Below are positions 15,604 to 24,869 of a stretch of DNA of 64,000 bases, one piece after another. Below the pieces are notes generated by a model that was not told where the DNA came from, searched no databases, and saw nothing but the letters and a program-made list of their open reading frames with translations. Numbering within the stretch: the first letter of the stretch is position 1; every line of letters starts with the position of its first letter. The position numbers and the translations under genes were made by a program. Source of the DNA: an uncultured Flavobacteriaceae bacterium (GTDB taxonomy: Bacteria > Bacteroidota > Bacteroidia > Flavobacteriales > Flavobacteriaceae); the NCBI GenBank assembly GCA_947500435.1, contig CANMRV010000008.1:124001-188000 (forward strand). The letters run 5' to 3'.

Positions 15604-17712
15604 TTAACTTCTAAGCAACTCCAAAGCCTCATTTACCGTCGGTACAGGAAGCTTACAGGTGCCTTGTTCGCATATGTAAATGGAGGTATTCTTTGGCGAG
15701 TACCTATTTTGAAGAATGCTTAAATTGCTTTCCTTTTCTGTAGCTGCTAAAATGGTATTTGGCAAATAATAGCCAGCAATTTCTTTCACGTTTTTCTTAT
15801 GATTTTCGCCAACAATCGCAATTTCATAAAATGATTGGTTAAAGAACAAAAGTAGTTCTAACCAATTGGCATGATTTTGGGCGTTCTTTTCAAAGTTGTT
15901 TTGCACATTTTTTAATAGTGACAATGCGACTTCTTCATAGTTTTTTTCTGGGAATAGTTTCGAAAGACGAAGTAGGTTTTTTGCCATAATTGAATTCGAT
16001 GCTGGCACTACGTTATCAGAAGTTTCAATAGTTCTTCTGATAACATAATCATCTTGCATTGAGGTAAAGAAAAACATCCTGCTTTCTTCATCAAAGAAGT
16101 TTCTCTGGCAATAGGCCGTTAAAATGTTTGCATGAGTCAACCATTGTTCATCAAAAGTAACTTCGTACAATCCTATAAAAGCTTCAATAACCGAAGCATA
16201 ATCTTCTAAATACCCATTGATGGTGCTCTTCCCATTTTTGTGATTGTGCCACAATCCGCCATCGGGTTTTATTACATTTTTTAAAATGAAATTGGCATTT
16301 TTTAAGGCGAGTTCTAAATAGGAATCATTACCTAAGTAGCGATAGGCATCTACTAATCCGTTTAGCATAAGTCCGTTCCATGAAGTGAGAATCTTATCAT
16401 CCAGTCTGGGTCGGTTTCTTTTGTTTCGTTCTGCATCCAACGATCTTAGAGAAGTATTGATAATTTCCTTTAATTCAGAAATGTCAATGGAATGTTTCTT
16501 GGCAATTTTTTCTTCGGATGCGTCGCGAATTAGAACATAATTGCCATGCTCCCAATGTCCGTAACTATTGATGTTGAAATAGTCTTTGAAAATTCCGAAG
16601 TTATCTCCCAATAGCTTTTTTAATTCTTCTTCCTGCCAAACATAATAGGCTCCCTCGTCAAGTTCGCCAGTTTTGGTAAGGCTATCGGCATCCAAAGAAG
16701 AATAGAATCCGAAAGTGGAATGCATTAATTCCTTTTCTATAAATTCAATCGTTTGCTCAACAGTCGTCTTATATAACTCGTTTTTAGAAGCCGCGTACGC
16801 TTTGGAGTATAAACTAACCAATTGGCCATTGTCGTAGAGCATCTTTTCAAAATGGGGCACATGCCATTTCGTATCTACGGAATACCTTGAGAATCCACCA
16901 CCTACATGGTCAAAAATACCGCCCCATGCCATTTTTGTCAAAGTGGTATGTACATATTCGAGAACTTTTTCATCTTTCAGAGCGGTGCCATAATGCAGTA
17001 GAAAATTTAAATTCACGGGCATCATAAATTTGGGAGCCCGTTTGTAACCTCCTAGGAAAGTATCAAAATAGCGGGACCAGTCTTTTACGGCTTCATCTAA
17101 CTGTTCAGTGCTAAAAAGATCGAGGTCGTTTCGATTTTCTACAAGATTGATGGCTTTGATACCATTGGCAAGGTTCTCCGCATATTCCTCCACTTTTTGT
17201 GGGCTACTTTGATGGGTATCTGACAATTGATTCAAGATGCTCATCCAATCTATCTTTTTTACATAGGTTGCCCCCCAAAAAGGGCGACCGTCGGGCAGTG
17301 CAACAATGTTCAGGGGCCAACCTCCACTGCCAGTCATCATTTGAAGGGCATCCATATAAATATGGTCTACATCTGGTCGCTCTTCTCTATCAATCTTTAT
17401 GTTTATGAAATTGGCATTCATAACAGCTGCTACCTCTTCATCTTCAAAACACTCATGCTCCATTACATGACACCAGTGACATGCGGCATAACCAATGCTT
17501 ATAAGAAGCAGTTTATTCTCTTTTTTAGCTCGCTCTAGTACCTCAGGGTTCCAAGCTTCCCAATTAACCGGATTATGAGCATGCTGCAACAAATAAGGGC
17601 TCGTTTCATTAATCAGGGCATTGGTATGTTTATAGGTCATAATGTCTGTTTTTTGAGCATAAAAGTTCAGCGAAAACAATAGGAACACAGTTAATTTGAA
17701 ATTGCTGAACAT
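15604..17712 (-). CDS. Thioredoxin-domain / DUF255 (YyaL-type) protein with signal peptide
   Basis: Large conserved protein: thioredoxin-like DUF255 domain followed by an (alpha/alpha)6-barrel of the six-hairpin glycosidase type. From ATG at 17712 it has 702 residues: putative signal peptide MFSNFKLTVFLLFSLNFYAQ, then the family start NETSPYLLQHAHNPVNW, the CxxC site ACHWCHVMEHE (Cys78, Cys81), DREERPDVD, and GGGFSRYSVDTKWHVPHFEKM-like text (here GGGFSRYSVD ... WHVPHFEKMLYD). The frame extends 13 codons further, but that stretch overlaps the dodecin terminator, so 17712 is preferred. A cytoplasmic start at the internal Met (MTYKHTN) remains possible. The reaction is unknown for the family. 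Confidence 0.88.
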   Translation of the reverse strand: MFSNFKLTVFLLFSLNFYAQKTDIMTYKHTNALINETSPYLLQHAHNPVNWEAWNPEVLERAKKENKLLLISIGYAACHWCHVMEHECFEDEEVAAVMNANFINIKIDREERPDVDHIYMDALQMMTGSGGWPLNIVALPDGRPFWGATYVKKIDWMSILNQLSDTHQSSPQKVEEYAENLANGIKAINLVENRNDLDLFSTEQLDEAVKDWSRYFDTFLGGYKRAPKFMMPVNLNFLLHYGTALKDEKVLEYVHTTLTKMAWGGIFDHVGGGFSRYSVDTKWHVPHFEKMLYDNGQLVSLYSKAYAASKNELYKTTVEQTIEFIEKELMHSTFGFYSSLDADSLTKTGELDEGAYYVWQEEELKKLLGDNFGIFKDYFNINSYGHWEHGNYVLIRDASEEKIAKKHSIDISELKEIINTSLRSLDAERNKRNRPRLDDKILTSWNGLMLNGLVDAYRYLGNDSYLELALKNANFILKNVIKPDGGLWHNHKNGKSTINGYLEDYASVIEAFIGLYEVTFDEQWLTHANILTAYCQRNFFDEESRMFFFTSMQDDYVIRRTIETSDNVVPASNSIMAKNLLRLSKLFPEKNYEEVALSLLKNVQNNFEKNAQNHANWLELLLFFNQSFYEIAIVGENHKKNVKEIAGYYLPNTILAATEKESNLSILQNRYSPKNTSIYICEQGTCKLPVPTVNEALELLRS

Positions 17713-17740
17713 ACTCAAAGTTAGGGCTAAATGAGGGCAT

Positions 17741-17771
17741 AAAAAAAGCATCCAACTTAAGAAGGATGCTT
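17741..17771 (-). terminator. Intrinsic terminator after dodecin gene
   Basis: Eight-base stem AAGCATCC / GGATGCTT (17764-17771 with 17746-17753). Read on the minus strand, it is followed by a run of seven T (17747-17741). It lies 26 bases after the dodecin stop codon and ends about 30 bases before the preferred start of the DUF255 gene. Confidence 0.88.
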
Positions 17772-17796
17772 ATTATAAATTTTGATTTTGTAAAAT

Positions 17797-17997
17797 TTAT
17801 TTCACTTCGAAAGTGATTTTTACGTTTACACGAAAATCGCTTATTTCACCATCTTTGACGCTAGCGCTTTGATCTTGAACGTAAACGGAACGAATGTTTT
17901 TCACCGATTTAGAAGCTTGCTCAACTGCCTTTTTTGTTGCGTCTTCCCAACTTTTTTCAGAATTTGCCAAAACTTCTATAACTTTTAAAATTGCCAT
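17797..17997 (-). CDS. Dodecin family flavin-binding protein
   Basis: Small protein of 66 residues that matches dodecin: MAILKVIEVLANSEKSWEDATKKAVEQASKSV-type start (one strand, one long helix) followed by two strands ending FRVNVKITFEVK. Dodecins form hollow dodecamers that store or buffer flavins in the cytoplasm. The tryptophan in KSWEDA is at the position that stacks on bound flavin in the family. It is a single-gene unit with its own terminator. No perfect TAnnTTTG box was found upstream. Confidence 0.92.
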   Translation of the reverse strand: MAILKVIEVLANSEKSWEDATKKAVEQASKSVKNIRSVYVQDQSASVKDGEISDFRVNVKITFEVK

Positions 17998-18067
17998 AAT
18001 TTCTTATTTTTAAATTTAGTTCAAGATAGCAAATTATTGAGGTAAAATGCTAGATAAATCTTACAAA

Positions 18068-18979
18068 TTATCCGTTTACAGCAACAACTTCATTGATTCG
18101 ATCTCCCATCATATTTTTTAGCATGGTTTCAATACCATTCTTAAGGGTGAAGGTAGAAGAGGGACAACCGCTGCAGGCGCCTTGTAAAATTACATTCACC
18201 GTTTTGCTTTCTTTTTCATAGGACTTAAACAGAATATTTCCGCCATCACTTGCAACGGCTGGTTTTACATATTCTTCCAAGATATCAATGATTTCTAACG
18301 ATGTGTCATCTAGGTCAGCAGCGGGTTGATTTTGATTTACTCCTTGAGTTGCTTCTGGTTTATTTTGAGGTTGTATATCAAGGGAAACAACATCTTTTCC
18401 ATCGGCAATAAAATTGCGAATTAGCTCACGCAATTCCATTGTGATATCATCCCATTCGGCGACATCATATTTGCTTACAGAAACATAGTTTTCATCCAAG
18501 AACACTTGTTTTACAAAAGGAAATTGAAAAAGAGCCTTCGCTAATTCTGAGTCTTTGGCTTCATCAATGTTTTTGAACTCAAACGCAGCAGGTACTATCT
18601 TTCTGCTCGCTACGAACTTCATAGTTGACGGGTTGGGCGTTACCTCCGCGTAAACTGTTACTGCAACCTGTTTCGTTTTTTCCTCCTCTAAAACAATCGG
18701 CTCACCAGCATTTAGGTATTCCACCAATTGCTGAGCAACTTCGTCTTTTACATCTGACCATTCTACAATATCAAAACGTTCAAGGCCAATGAAGTTTCCT
18801 GAAATATATACTGTTTTTATAAACGGTAAATAGAATAACTGTTGGGCCAAAGGAGAGTTTTTGGCTTCATCAATATTCTTAAACTCGTAATTCGTACCAG
18901 TAGTTATAAAGTGATTGGTTTCGAATTTTAATATAGTAGGATTATTGGTTTCTACGACAGTGATTGAATACTCTTTCAT
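18068..18979 (-). CDS. Nfu-type Fe-S scaffold with duplicated N-terminal domain
   Basis: Iron-sulfur cluster carrier, 303 residues. Two Nfu_N-type domains stand in tandem (about 1-100 and 105-200); both contain an EFKNIDEAK segment followed by a hydrophobic FLPFIK or FPFVKQVF stretch and an (E/A)EW(S/D)D element. A Gln/Asn/Pro-rich linker leads to the NifU C-terminal domain with DGGNILF and the cluster ligands CSGC (Cys269, Cys272). Nfu proteins commonly have one N-terminal domain; the doubling is seen in the sequence. A TTG/TAnnTTTG-type promoter candidate lies 17-45 bases upstream. Confidence 0.92.
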   Translation of the reverse strand: MKEYSITVVETNNPTILKFETNHFITTGTNYEFKNIDEAKNSPLAQQLFYLPFIKTVYISGNFIGLERFDIVEWSDVKDEVAQQLVEYLNAGEPIVLEEEKTKQVAVTVYAEVTPNPSTMKFVASRKIVPAAFEFKNIDEAKDSELAKALFQFPFVKQVFLDENYVSVSKYDVAEWDDITMELRELIRNFIADGKDVVSLDIQPQNKPEATQGVNQNQPAADLDDTSLEIIDILEEYVKPAVASDGGNILFKSYEKESKTVNVILQGACSGCPSSTFTLKNGIETMLKNMMGDRINEVVAVNG

Positions 18980-18995
18980 TGCTTTTAATTTTGGT

Positions 18996-19024
18996 CAAAA
19001 ATACGAAGTAATTGCAAATATCAA
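18996..19024 (-). promoter_or_regulatory. Candidate promoter of the Nfu gene
   Basis: On the minus strand TTG (19024-19022) is followed after 18 bases by TATTTTTG (19003-18996), a match to TAnnTTTG. The start codon is 17 bases further on. The rest of the 290-base gap up to the plus-strand PorP gene at 19270 is AT-rich and shows no gene. Confidence 0.5.
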
Positions 19025-19269
19025 TGGTTCGTATGCCCTTCAAATTCTGTAATATTTCTTAGAATTGGATATTAATGATATTTTGAATTTTAAATCAACT
19101 TTTGCTAGAATTGAGTAGGAAATCCCAAAAAGAATTAAAACTTTTCTTTAGTCTACTGGTTTTTTGTTCGAATAGATACCAAATTACCAGTATATCTGTA
19201 TATAATATAGTTGCATTTCATCCGTTATACTTTATATTTAGTCGGTAGAACATTAGCCCCAGCCAATCA

Positions 19270-20262
19270 ATGAAAAATCTTTTAATAGTCCTATTTGCTT
19301 TCTTAGCCTTTGGTAGTCAATCATCTGCTCAAGAAGGTATTCCTGTATATTTTGATTATTTAGCGGATAATTATTATCTCGTCTATCCTTCAATGGCGGG
19401 TATAGGTGAAGGTGGAAAAATACGAGGGACCATTAGAAAACAGTGGTTTAATGTTGATGAGGCGCCAAGCCTTCAAACTTTGAATGCTCATTTTAGACTA
19501 GGAGAGAGCAATAGCGGTATTGGTGCTATTGTATTTAACGATGCTAATGGATATCATTCACAAACAGGAGTAAAACTGACATATGCCCATCACTTAAAAT
19601 TAGGTGGTGATATTCGTTATTTAAATCAACTTTCATTTGGACTAAGTGCTGGTTTATTACAGAGCAATTTAGATGAGTCGGAGTTTCGTTCAGTGATTCA
19701 AGATCCAGTTATTACAGGTTCAAATAATAGTGTAAGCTACTATAATGTTGATTTGGGAATGTCTTATAGTAAAATGGAATTCTATGCACATTTTGCCGCG
19801 CTCAACCTTTTAGGTAGCGGTAGGGATTTGTATTCAGCAATAGAGTTTGATAACTTGAGAAGATACTTGGTTTCTATGGGTTATGTTTTTGGTAAAAATG
19901 AGGTTCAAATCGAGCCTTCTGTTTTATTCCAAATGACAGAATTCACCCAGGAGAAAACATTGGATATCAATGCCAAGATTTACAAAGATGTTAATTTCGG
20001 AAGAATATGGGGTGGTTTATCATATCGTAGAAGTTTTGATGGGGCCCAATTTCAAACTGATGGAAGTTTCGGTGAGCAAAGACTACAATTGGTAACTCCA
20101 ATTGTTGGTGCTAACATTGGCAAATTCCTAGTGTCATACAATTACTCTTATCAAATAGGGGATATCCGTTTTGATAATGGTGGATTTCACCAAATTACAT
20201 TGGGTTACGATTTCGGACAAAGTGAAAGAAAGTACGATTGCTATTGCCCAGCTGCACAATAA
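19270..20262 (+). CDS. PorP/SprF family outer-membrane protein, solitary
   Basis: Outer-membrane beta-barrel of the type IX secretion accessory family, 330 residues with signal peptide ending SSAQ (about 1-21). Marks of the family are the early segment YLVYPSMAGIGEGGKIRGTIRKQW, matching the NPA(Y/M)AG...R.QW pattern, the alternating strands, and a C-terminal strand near LGYDFG. The tail after it is unusual: SERKYDCYCPAAQ, with two cysteines. Unlike the other two PorP genes here it has no adhesin gene beside it; its neighbours are on the opposite strand. Confidence 0.87.
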   Translation: MKNLLIVLFAFLAFGSQSSAQEGIPVYFDYLADNYYLVYPSMAGIGEGGKIRGTIRKQWFNVDEAPSLQTLNAHFRLGESNSGIGAIVFNDANGYHSQTGVKLTYAHHLKLGGDIRYLNQLSFGLSAGLLQSNLDESEFRSVIQDPVITGSNNSVSYYNVDLGMSYSKMEFYAHFAALNLLGSGRDLYSAIEFDNLRRYLVSMGYVFGKNEVQIEPSVLFQMTEFTQEKTLDINAKIYKDVNFGRIWGGLSYRRSFDGAQFQTDGSFGEQRLQLVTPIVGANIGKFLVSYNYSYQIGDIRFDNGGFHQITLGYDFGQSERKYDCYCPAAQ

Positions 20263-20265
20263 AAC

Positions 20266-20293
20266 GGGCCTACCCAGAATTTCGGATAGACCC
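20266..20293. terminator. Hairpin between convergent genes
   Basis: GGGCCTACCC / GGATAGACCC (20266-20275 and 20284-20293) pairs over ten positions with two C-A mismatches and an eight-base loop, starting three bases after the PorP stop codon. There is no T-run, so termination is plausible but not certain. Confidence 0.4.
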
Positions 20294-20357
20294 ACTAACT
20301 AAACACCAACCAACTGCGTTCAACAATTTTATCTCATATGATTTTGGTGTTAGATGC

Positions 20358-21539
20358 TTAGTCCCATTTATAGTTTTTCTTTTTAGCTTGTCTTTGAATA
20401 GCTTCTAGCATCGCATTTTCCAATTCCCCTTTTGAATCTTCTTTTTGGTTTTCAGAAATAAAGGCTTCTCGCTTTCTATTGAGTTCTTGAATTTCCTTTT
20501 GGATTTTTGCCCGTTCTGATTTCTTTTCTTCTAGGTATTGCACTTTTGCATCGGCTGATTTGCCTTGTAGTTCTTTTGGTAAATCTTCATCTGCAATATC
20601 TGAGATTTCAATTTTATCATCTTCAATTGCATCAACCAAATCCCAAGAAGCGTTATTGTACATTCTTGAAGATTTGCTGACTGCTCGTTTAACGGCAACG
20701 GCTTCTTCCATTTCCATAGCATTAGAATCTTGAACCGATTGCATTTGCATTTTAGAGACACCTAAGGCACCATAAGAAACATAGGTTTTGTTCAATTTTG
20801 AATTAAGCTTGATAATTACTTCGTCGTAAGGGGTATCAATATGCACTACTTGACGGTTATGATCAATAGCCATGTATTCTCCATCCGTAAGCTTCGCGCC
20901 ATTTTTCCAGTCGGTGTTAACGCCTTGGTCATAATTTCCGCAGAAAATAGTGTTTACTACAACATCTTTTTCCTTTGCATTTGTGACAGCATCTTTGTAG
21001 TTAAGCTTTCCTTGTGTAAAAGGTTCGTTTCCCGCTATGAATATCATTTTAAGATTATCGGCATTCTTACCCCAGTCCAGTTGCTTTAGTGAAGTTTGAA
21101 TAACTTCTCCGCAGTATTCTTCGCCTCCATTGGTGGTTAGCGAGAATAGTTTTTCAGAAATCTCGTCCAAATCACCACTAAAGTCAAGTACCTGCTGTAT
21201 GTAACCTTCTCTTGAAGATAAATTGTCATTGCCGTATTGATATAAGGCGATTTGCAATTTTGGTCGTGCCTCATTACCACATTTGGCGTGGGTGAATTTA
21301 TTTACAATATCCCAGAGTTGTGCTTTCGCTTGATTGATAAGTCCGTCCATACTATTGCTAGTGTCAAGTAGTAGTGCAATTTTCACCGTATTGTTTGTCT
21401 CTTTTTCATCATTCTCATTCACAACTGCATGAGCAATAATTGGATTAGCAGTTCTTTTGGTTTTCAGTTCACAGCCGTAAGCTGATGAAAGTGTTAGGGC
21501 CATTAATGCCATTCCTAATATTTGTCTTGCTTTTTTCAT
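20358..21539 (-). CDS. VWA-domain lipoprotein
   Basis: Protein of 393 residues with a lipoprotein signal (MKKARQILGMALMALTLSS-AYGC, acceptor Cys23) and a von Willebrand factor A domain at about 50-260 carrying the metal-site motif DTSNS (DxSxS). After the VWA fold comes a charged, coiled-coil C-terminus (about 330-390) with EIQELNRKREAFI and the end KKKNYKWD, a pattern seen in flavobacterial VWA lipoproteins of unknown role. Probably faces the periplasm or cell surface and binds a protein partner through Mg2+/Ca2+. Lies 49 bases after the DUF4349 gene with a hairpin repeat between them. Confidence 0.85.
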   Translation of the reverse strand: MKKARQILGMALMALTLSSAYGCELKTKRTANPIIAHAVVNENDEKETNNTVKIALLLDTSNSMDGLINQAKAQLWDIVNKFTHAKCGNEARPKLQIALYQYGNDNLSSREGYIQQVLDFSGDLDEISEKLFSLTTNGGEEYCGEVIQTSLKQLDWGKNADNLKMIFIAGNEPFTQGKLNYKDAVTNAKEKDVVVNTIFCGNYDQGVNTDWKNGAKLTDGEYMAIDHNRQVVHIDTPYDEVIIKLNSKLNKTYVSYGALGVSKMQMQSVQDSNAMEMEEAVAVKRAVSKSSRMYNNASWDLVDAIEDDKIEISDIADEDLPKELQGKSADAKVQYLEEKKSERAKIQKEIQELNRKREAFISENQKEDSKGELENAMLEAIQRQAKKKNYKWD

Positions 21540-21553
21540 AATTGTTTTATTTT

Positions 21554-21582
21554 CATTCCTGTGAAGACAGGAATCTGTTTAA
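21554..21582 (+). repeat. Short hairpin repeat, copy 2
   Basis: Twenty-nine bases aligned without gaps to 1527-1555: hairpin ATTCCTGT-GAAG-ACAGGAAT (21555-21574), then TCTGTTTAA. Against copy 1 two stem pairs change together (T-A to C-G, and C-G to T-A), so the hairpin is kept. It lies in the 49-base gap between two minus-strand genes. Confidence 0.6.
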
Positions 21583-21588
21583 TTCGTA

Positions 21589-22431
21589 TTAAATATTCGT
21601 TCGTATTTTTTCTATGGATAGCAGCAACAGATAAGCAAAAAGAGCTGCAAAAGACAACCCTATGAGGGAGATGGTATAGTATTTAATAGTCCATTCCAAG
21701 GCCACTTTTACTCTTTGTAGAACACTTATTTTCGTTAATGTTGCTTCAGATAAGGCAACTTTGACCGTACAAAATTCATTCTCGTCATCAAAATTTCCTA
21801 GACTTACCCCAAGTTGTTGAAGTTGCTGTTCAATATCTAGAATTCGATTTTCTAACTGCATGTATTCATCTATTCGTCCGCCTTTGGTTTTGAGTTCGAT
21901 CAAAGAGCCGCGAATTTTTTCAAGTGATGCTTTTCGCGCATTCAACTCTTTATATTCATTTGTTTTATCTGTTTTGGTGATTTGTTTCGATTGAATATTT
22001 CCAATCTCAATCAAACTATGGTAGATAGAATCGAAGTTTTCCGGTGGAATGCCTATAACTAGGTTCATTCGGCGATGCCCTTTGTTTCCACTTTTGTTCT
22101 CAAATTGTATCAGACCCGCATAATCTTTTACCTGAGCTCGAATCTGTTTTTCTTCTTTATCAAATTGGGTCGATACTGTATTGATGTCTGCAATTTTTTC
22201 ATACTTCTGGTCAACACTAATTGGCGCACCTGCATTGAGTTGATACTTTTTGGAGGCATAGTTTTTGCGAACTCCCGAGGAAATATCAGCCATTTCATAT
22301 AATACATTCGATATGGTGGGTTCTGTAACTGTTTGATATCCATATATGAATCTAAAAATGAAAAGCACAACAAATAATAAGAAGAGAATTATTGCTGTTT
22401 TTTTAAATCGTTTTTTATTGAAGGAATTCAT
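21589..22431 (-). CDS. DUF4349 membrane protein
   Basis: Protein of 280 residues: N-terminal membrane helix (about 12-31), extracytoplasmic region with VKDYAGLIQFENKSG and MNLVIGIPPENFDSIYHSL, a coiled-coil with EYKELNARKASLEKIRGSL and ENRILDIEQQLQQLG (about 165-215), and a C-terminal helix (about 248-272). This matches the DUF4349 layout, a family of anchored periplasmic proteins related to putative zinc-finger/anti-sigma partners, with no proven function. Probably co-transcribed with the VWA lipoprotein downstream. Confidence 0.83.
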   Translation of the reverse strand: MNSFNKKRFKKTAIILFLLFVVLFIFRFIYGYQTVTEPTISNVLYEMADISSGVRKNYASKKYQLNAGAPISVDQKYEKIADINTVSTQFDKEEKQIRAQVKDYAGLIQFENKSGNKGHRRMNLVIGIPPENFDSIYHSLIEIGNIQSKQITKTDKTNEYKELNARKASLEKIRGSLIELKTKGGRIDEYMQLENRILDIEQQLQQLGVSLGNFDDENEFCTVKVALSEATLTKISVLQRVKVALEWTIKYYTISLIGLSFAALFAYLLLLSIEKIRTNI

Positions 22432-22639
22432 GGTAGTATTGTTAATGTTTATGTGGTAAAACTATCTCCAAACTTTTTCAAAAAAAATGCAGAATGAGTG
22501 AAACGGTCGTATGAATGCGTAAACGTACTTTTTGATTGCGTAAAGCCTGAAAACCATCTTGTTTAGACCTTGATTATCGTCGATACTCATTTTTTAGTAA
22601 GACATAAATCAGCTAAGTTTACGTTGTATTGCTAGAGAT

Positions 22640-24868
22640 ATGACGAAGTATACCTACATATTGATTTTGTTTTTATTCGGATGTTCCCCTCTGTTTTCGC
22701 AGATACAACGGGGAGCGGATAAAGTATCTGAAATAAATCGAACTGTCGAAATAAGAGGCTCGGTGCAGGGTAAGGAGAACTTTGAACCGATATCAGGTGT
22801 TGAGGTGTCTAATGATAGGGGAGGTTACACCATAACAGATGCTCAAGGAGAATACAGAATTAGAGTTGCCCTAGGTGATGAATTGATTTTTCGAAGCCCT
22901 GAATTTGAGACCAAAAGATATGTTGTAAAAAGTGATGAAAATGTTGATGTTAGGGTTGAAGGGTATTCGAAGGATAGCTCGGTTAGGTCAAAAAGTAAGA
23001 TGTTGCGAGATGACAAGATTTCGATGCATCAAGCTTATCTTGATTCTGCCACTTCGTATAAGAAAAACGATATCGAAAAAAGTATCGATTTCATAACACA
23101 GTCGATTGCTCAATTGGGTAAACGGGGCAATAAAAAGGAGTTGGCTCTTTCATTAACCGCCTTAGGTGAAGTTTACCAGTATCATAATCAGTTTGATTTG
23201 GCAATTACCAATTTTAAAGATGCCCTAGAAGCTAATAAAACAAGTAAAACTACCTTGCTATTAAGTAGCGCGTACTTGTCGAACAAGGATTTCAAAAATG
23301 CCGAGGAGACGCTAAATCCTCTTTTGAAGGTTAAGAATTTAGTTCCATTTCAACAGGTGCAATTGTATGAAAACTTGGGAGATACATTTACAGGATTGGG
23401 AAATATAACCAAAGCCGTTGATTTTTACGATGAAGGTTTAACAGTAGCTAAAAAAAATCAGATTACGCCAAAAATGACGGATTTGAATTCAAAGATAGCT
23501 GATGCATATGCAATTGATGATAAGTCCATTGAAGCTGAAGGATATTATGGGAATTCATTGAAATTAGCTGAAAATGAAGCGCCTAAAAGGGCTGTTCAAG
23601 AAAAGGAAAAAGTAGCTGATTTTTACAATAAAAAGAGCAGATATGAAGAGGAAATACAGTTGCGAAAAAAGAGTTTGACCGAACTAAATAACCTTCCAAG
23701 ACCCGCTGTTGAAAAACAATCGGGAATCATTAATGCCGATACGATTACAACACAACGGATCAACTATAAAATTGCCAACGCCTATATCGCTCAAGATAAA
23801 TATGAACAGGCTATTCCATATTTGGAAAAAAGTATCGTAGAAGCAGATTCAGATGATGATTTGATTGTGCAAAAAGATGCTACCAGAAAACTCTCAGAAG
23901 TATACGAGTATAGGGGAGATTTCACAAAGGCTTTGGAAACCTATCAAGCCTATGTTTCAGTGGTTGATACCCTATACATTAGAAAAGAACAGGAGATTTC
24001 AAGAGCAGCGCGTTTCAATAGAGAGATTTCTACAAAGCAAAGCCGAATTTCAGGATTGGAACAAGAGCGAGAACTTTCCCAAAGTAAATATGACCTCGCG
24101 GTAACTGGGCAGCAACTAATTCAGGAAAGTAACAAGCGTCAACAATGGGTAATTTATTCGTTAATCTTTGGGCTAATCTTAATGGGTTTAGCGACGTTTT
24201 TCTTCTATAGGAGCAACCAACAACAGAAACTGGCGAATAACCTTTTGGCTTTGAAATCACTAAGGTCACAAATGAATCCGCATTTTATTTTTAATGCATT
24301 GAACTCTGTTAACAACTACATTGCAAAAAGCGATGAGCGAAGTGCTAACCGTTATTTGAGCGAGTTTTCAACTTTGATGCGTTCGGTTTTGGAAAATTCA
24401 GAGGAAGACTTCATTCCCCTATCCAAAGAACTTGAATTATTAGAACTCTACGTGAAACTTGAACATTCCCGTTTTCCAGATAAGTTTGATTATAAAATTA
24501 CCATTGGAGAGCATTTAGATGTTGGTGCTTTTCAGATTCCACCAATGCTGTTGCAGCCCTATATTGAAAACTCCATATGGCATGGACTCCGATATAAGGA
24601 AGAAAAAGGATTTTTGAACATTGAACTCCTCCAAAAAGATAAAGAGACGATTGAAATTACAATTACTGATGATGGAATAGGTAGAAAGAAATCCACAGCA
24701 TTGAAAACAATGAATCAGAAGAAACAGAAGTCCAAAGGAATGGGTAACATTAAAAAGAGGGTTGCTATTTTGAACGATATGTATAAAGACAAAGTAGATG
24801 TATATATTTCAGATTTAGAGGCTGATGGAACAGGAACAAAAGTTGTATTTACCTTGAAAAAAGATTAA
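22640..24868 (+). CDS. TPR sensor histidine kinase, LytS/YpdA type
   Basis: Membrane sensor kinase of 742 residues. N-terminal signal sequence (to about 21), a carboxypeptidase-regulatory-like beta domain (about 32-110, VRGSVQ...GVEVSNDRGGYTITDAQGEY), a TPR array (about 130-480), coiled-coil, one membrane helix (about 503-523), then the His_kinase domain with MNPHFIFNALNSVNNYI (phosphorylated His548 likely) and a GHKL ATPase with PPMLLQPYIENSIWHGL and DDGIGR. One base separates it from the LytT-type regulator, its likely partner. Signals sensed by the periplasmic TPR region are unknown. Start at 22640 is the only one that gives a signal sequence. Confidence 0.92.
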   Translation: MTKYTYILILFLFGCSPLFSQIQRGADKVSEINRTVEIRGSVQGKENFEPISGVEVSNDRGGYTITDAQGEYRIRVALGDELIFRSPEFETKRYVVKSDENVDVRVEGYSKDSSVRSKSKMLRDDKISMHQAYLDSATSYKKNDIEKSIDFITQSIAQLGKRGNKKELALSLTALGEVYQYHNQFDLAITNFKDALEANKTSKTTLLLSSAYLSNKDFKNAEETLNPLLKVKNLVPFQQVQLYENLGDTFTGLGNITKAVDFYDEGLTVAKKNQITPKMTDLNSKIADAYAIDDKSIEAEGYYGNSLKLAENEAPKRAVQEKEKVADFYNKKSRYEEEIQLRKKSLTELNNLPRPAVEKQSGIINADTITTQRINYKIANAYIAQDKYEQAIPYLEKSIVEADSDDDLIVQKDATRKLSEVYEYRGDFTKALETYQAYVSVVDTLYIRKEQEISRAARFNREISTKQSRISGLEQERELSQSKYDLAVTGQQLIQESNKRQQWVIYSLIFGLILMGLATFFFYRSNQQQKLANNLLALKSLRSQMNPHFIFNALNSVNNYIAKSDERSANRYLSEFSTLMRSVLENSEEDFIPLSKELELLELYVKLEHSRFPDKFDYKITIGEHLDVGAFQIPPMLLQPYIENSIWHGLRYKEEKGFLNIELLQKDKETIEITITDDGIGRKKSTALKTMNQKKQKSKGMGNIKKRVAILNDMYKDKVDVYISDLEADGTGTKVVFTLKKD

Positions 24869-24869
24869 A

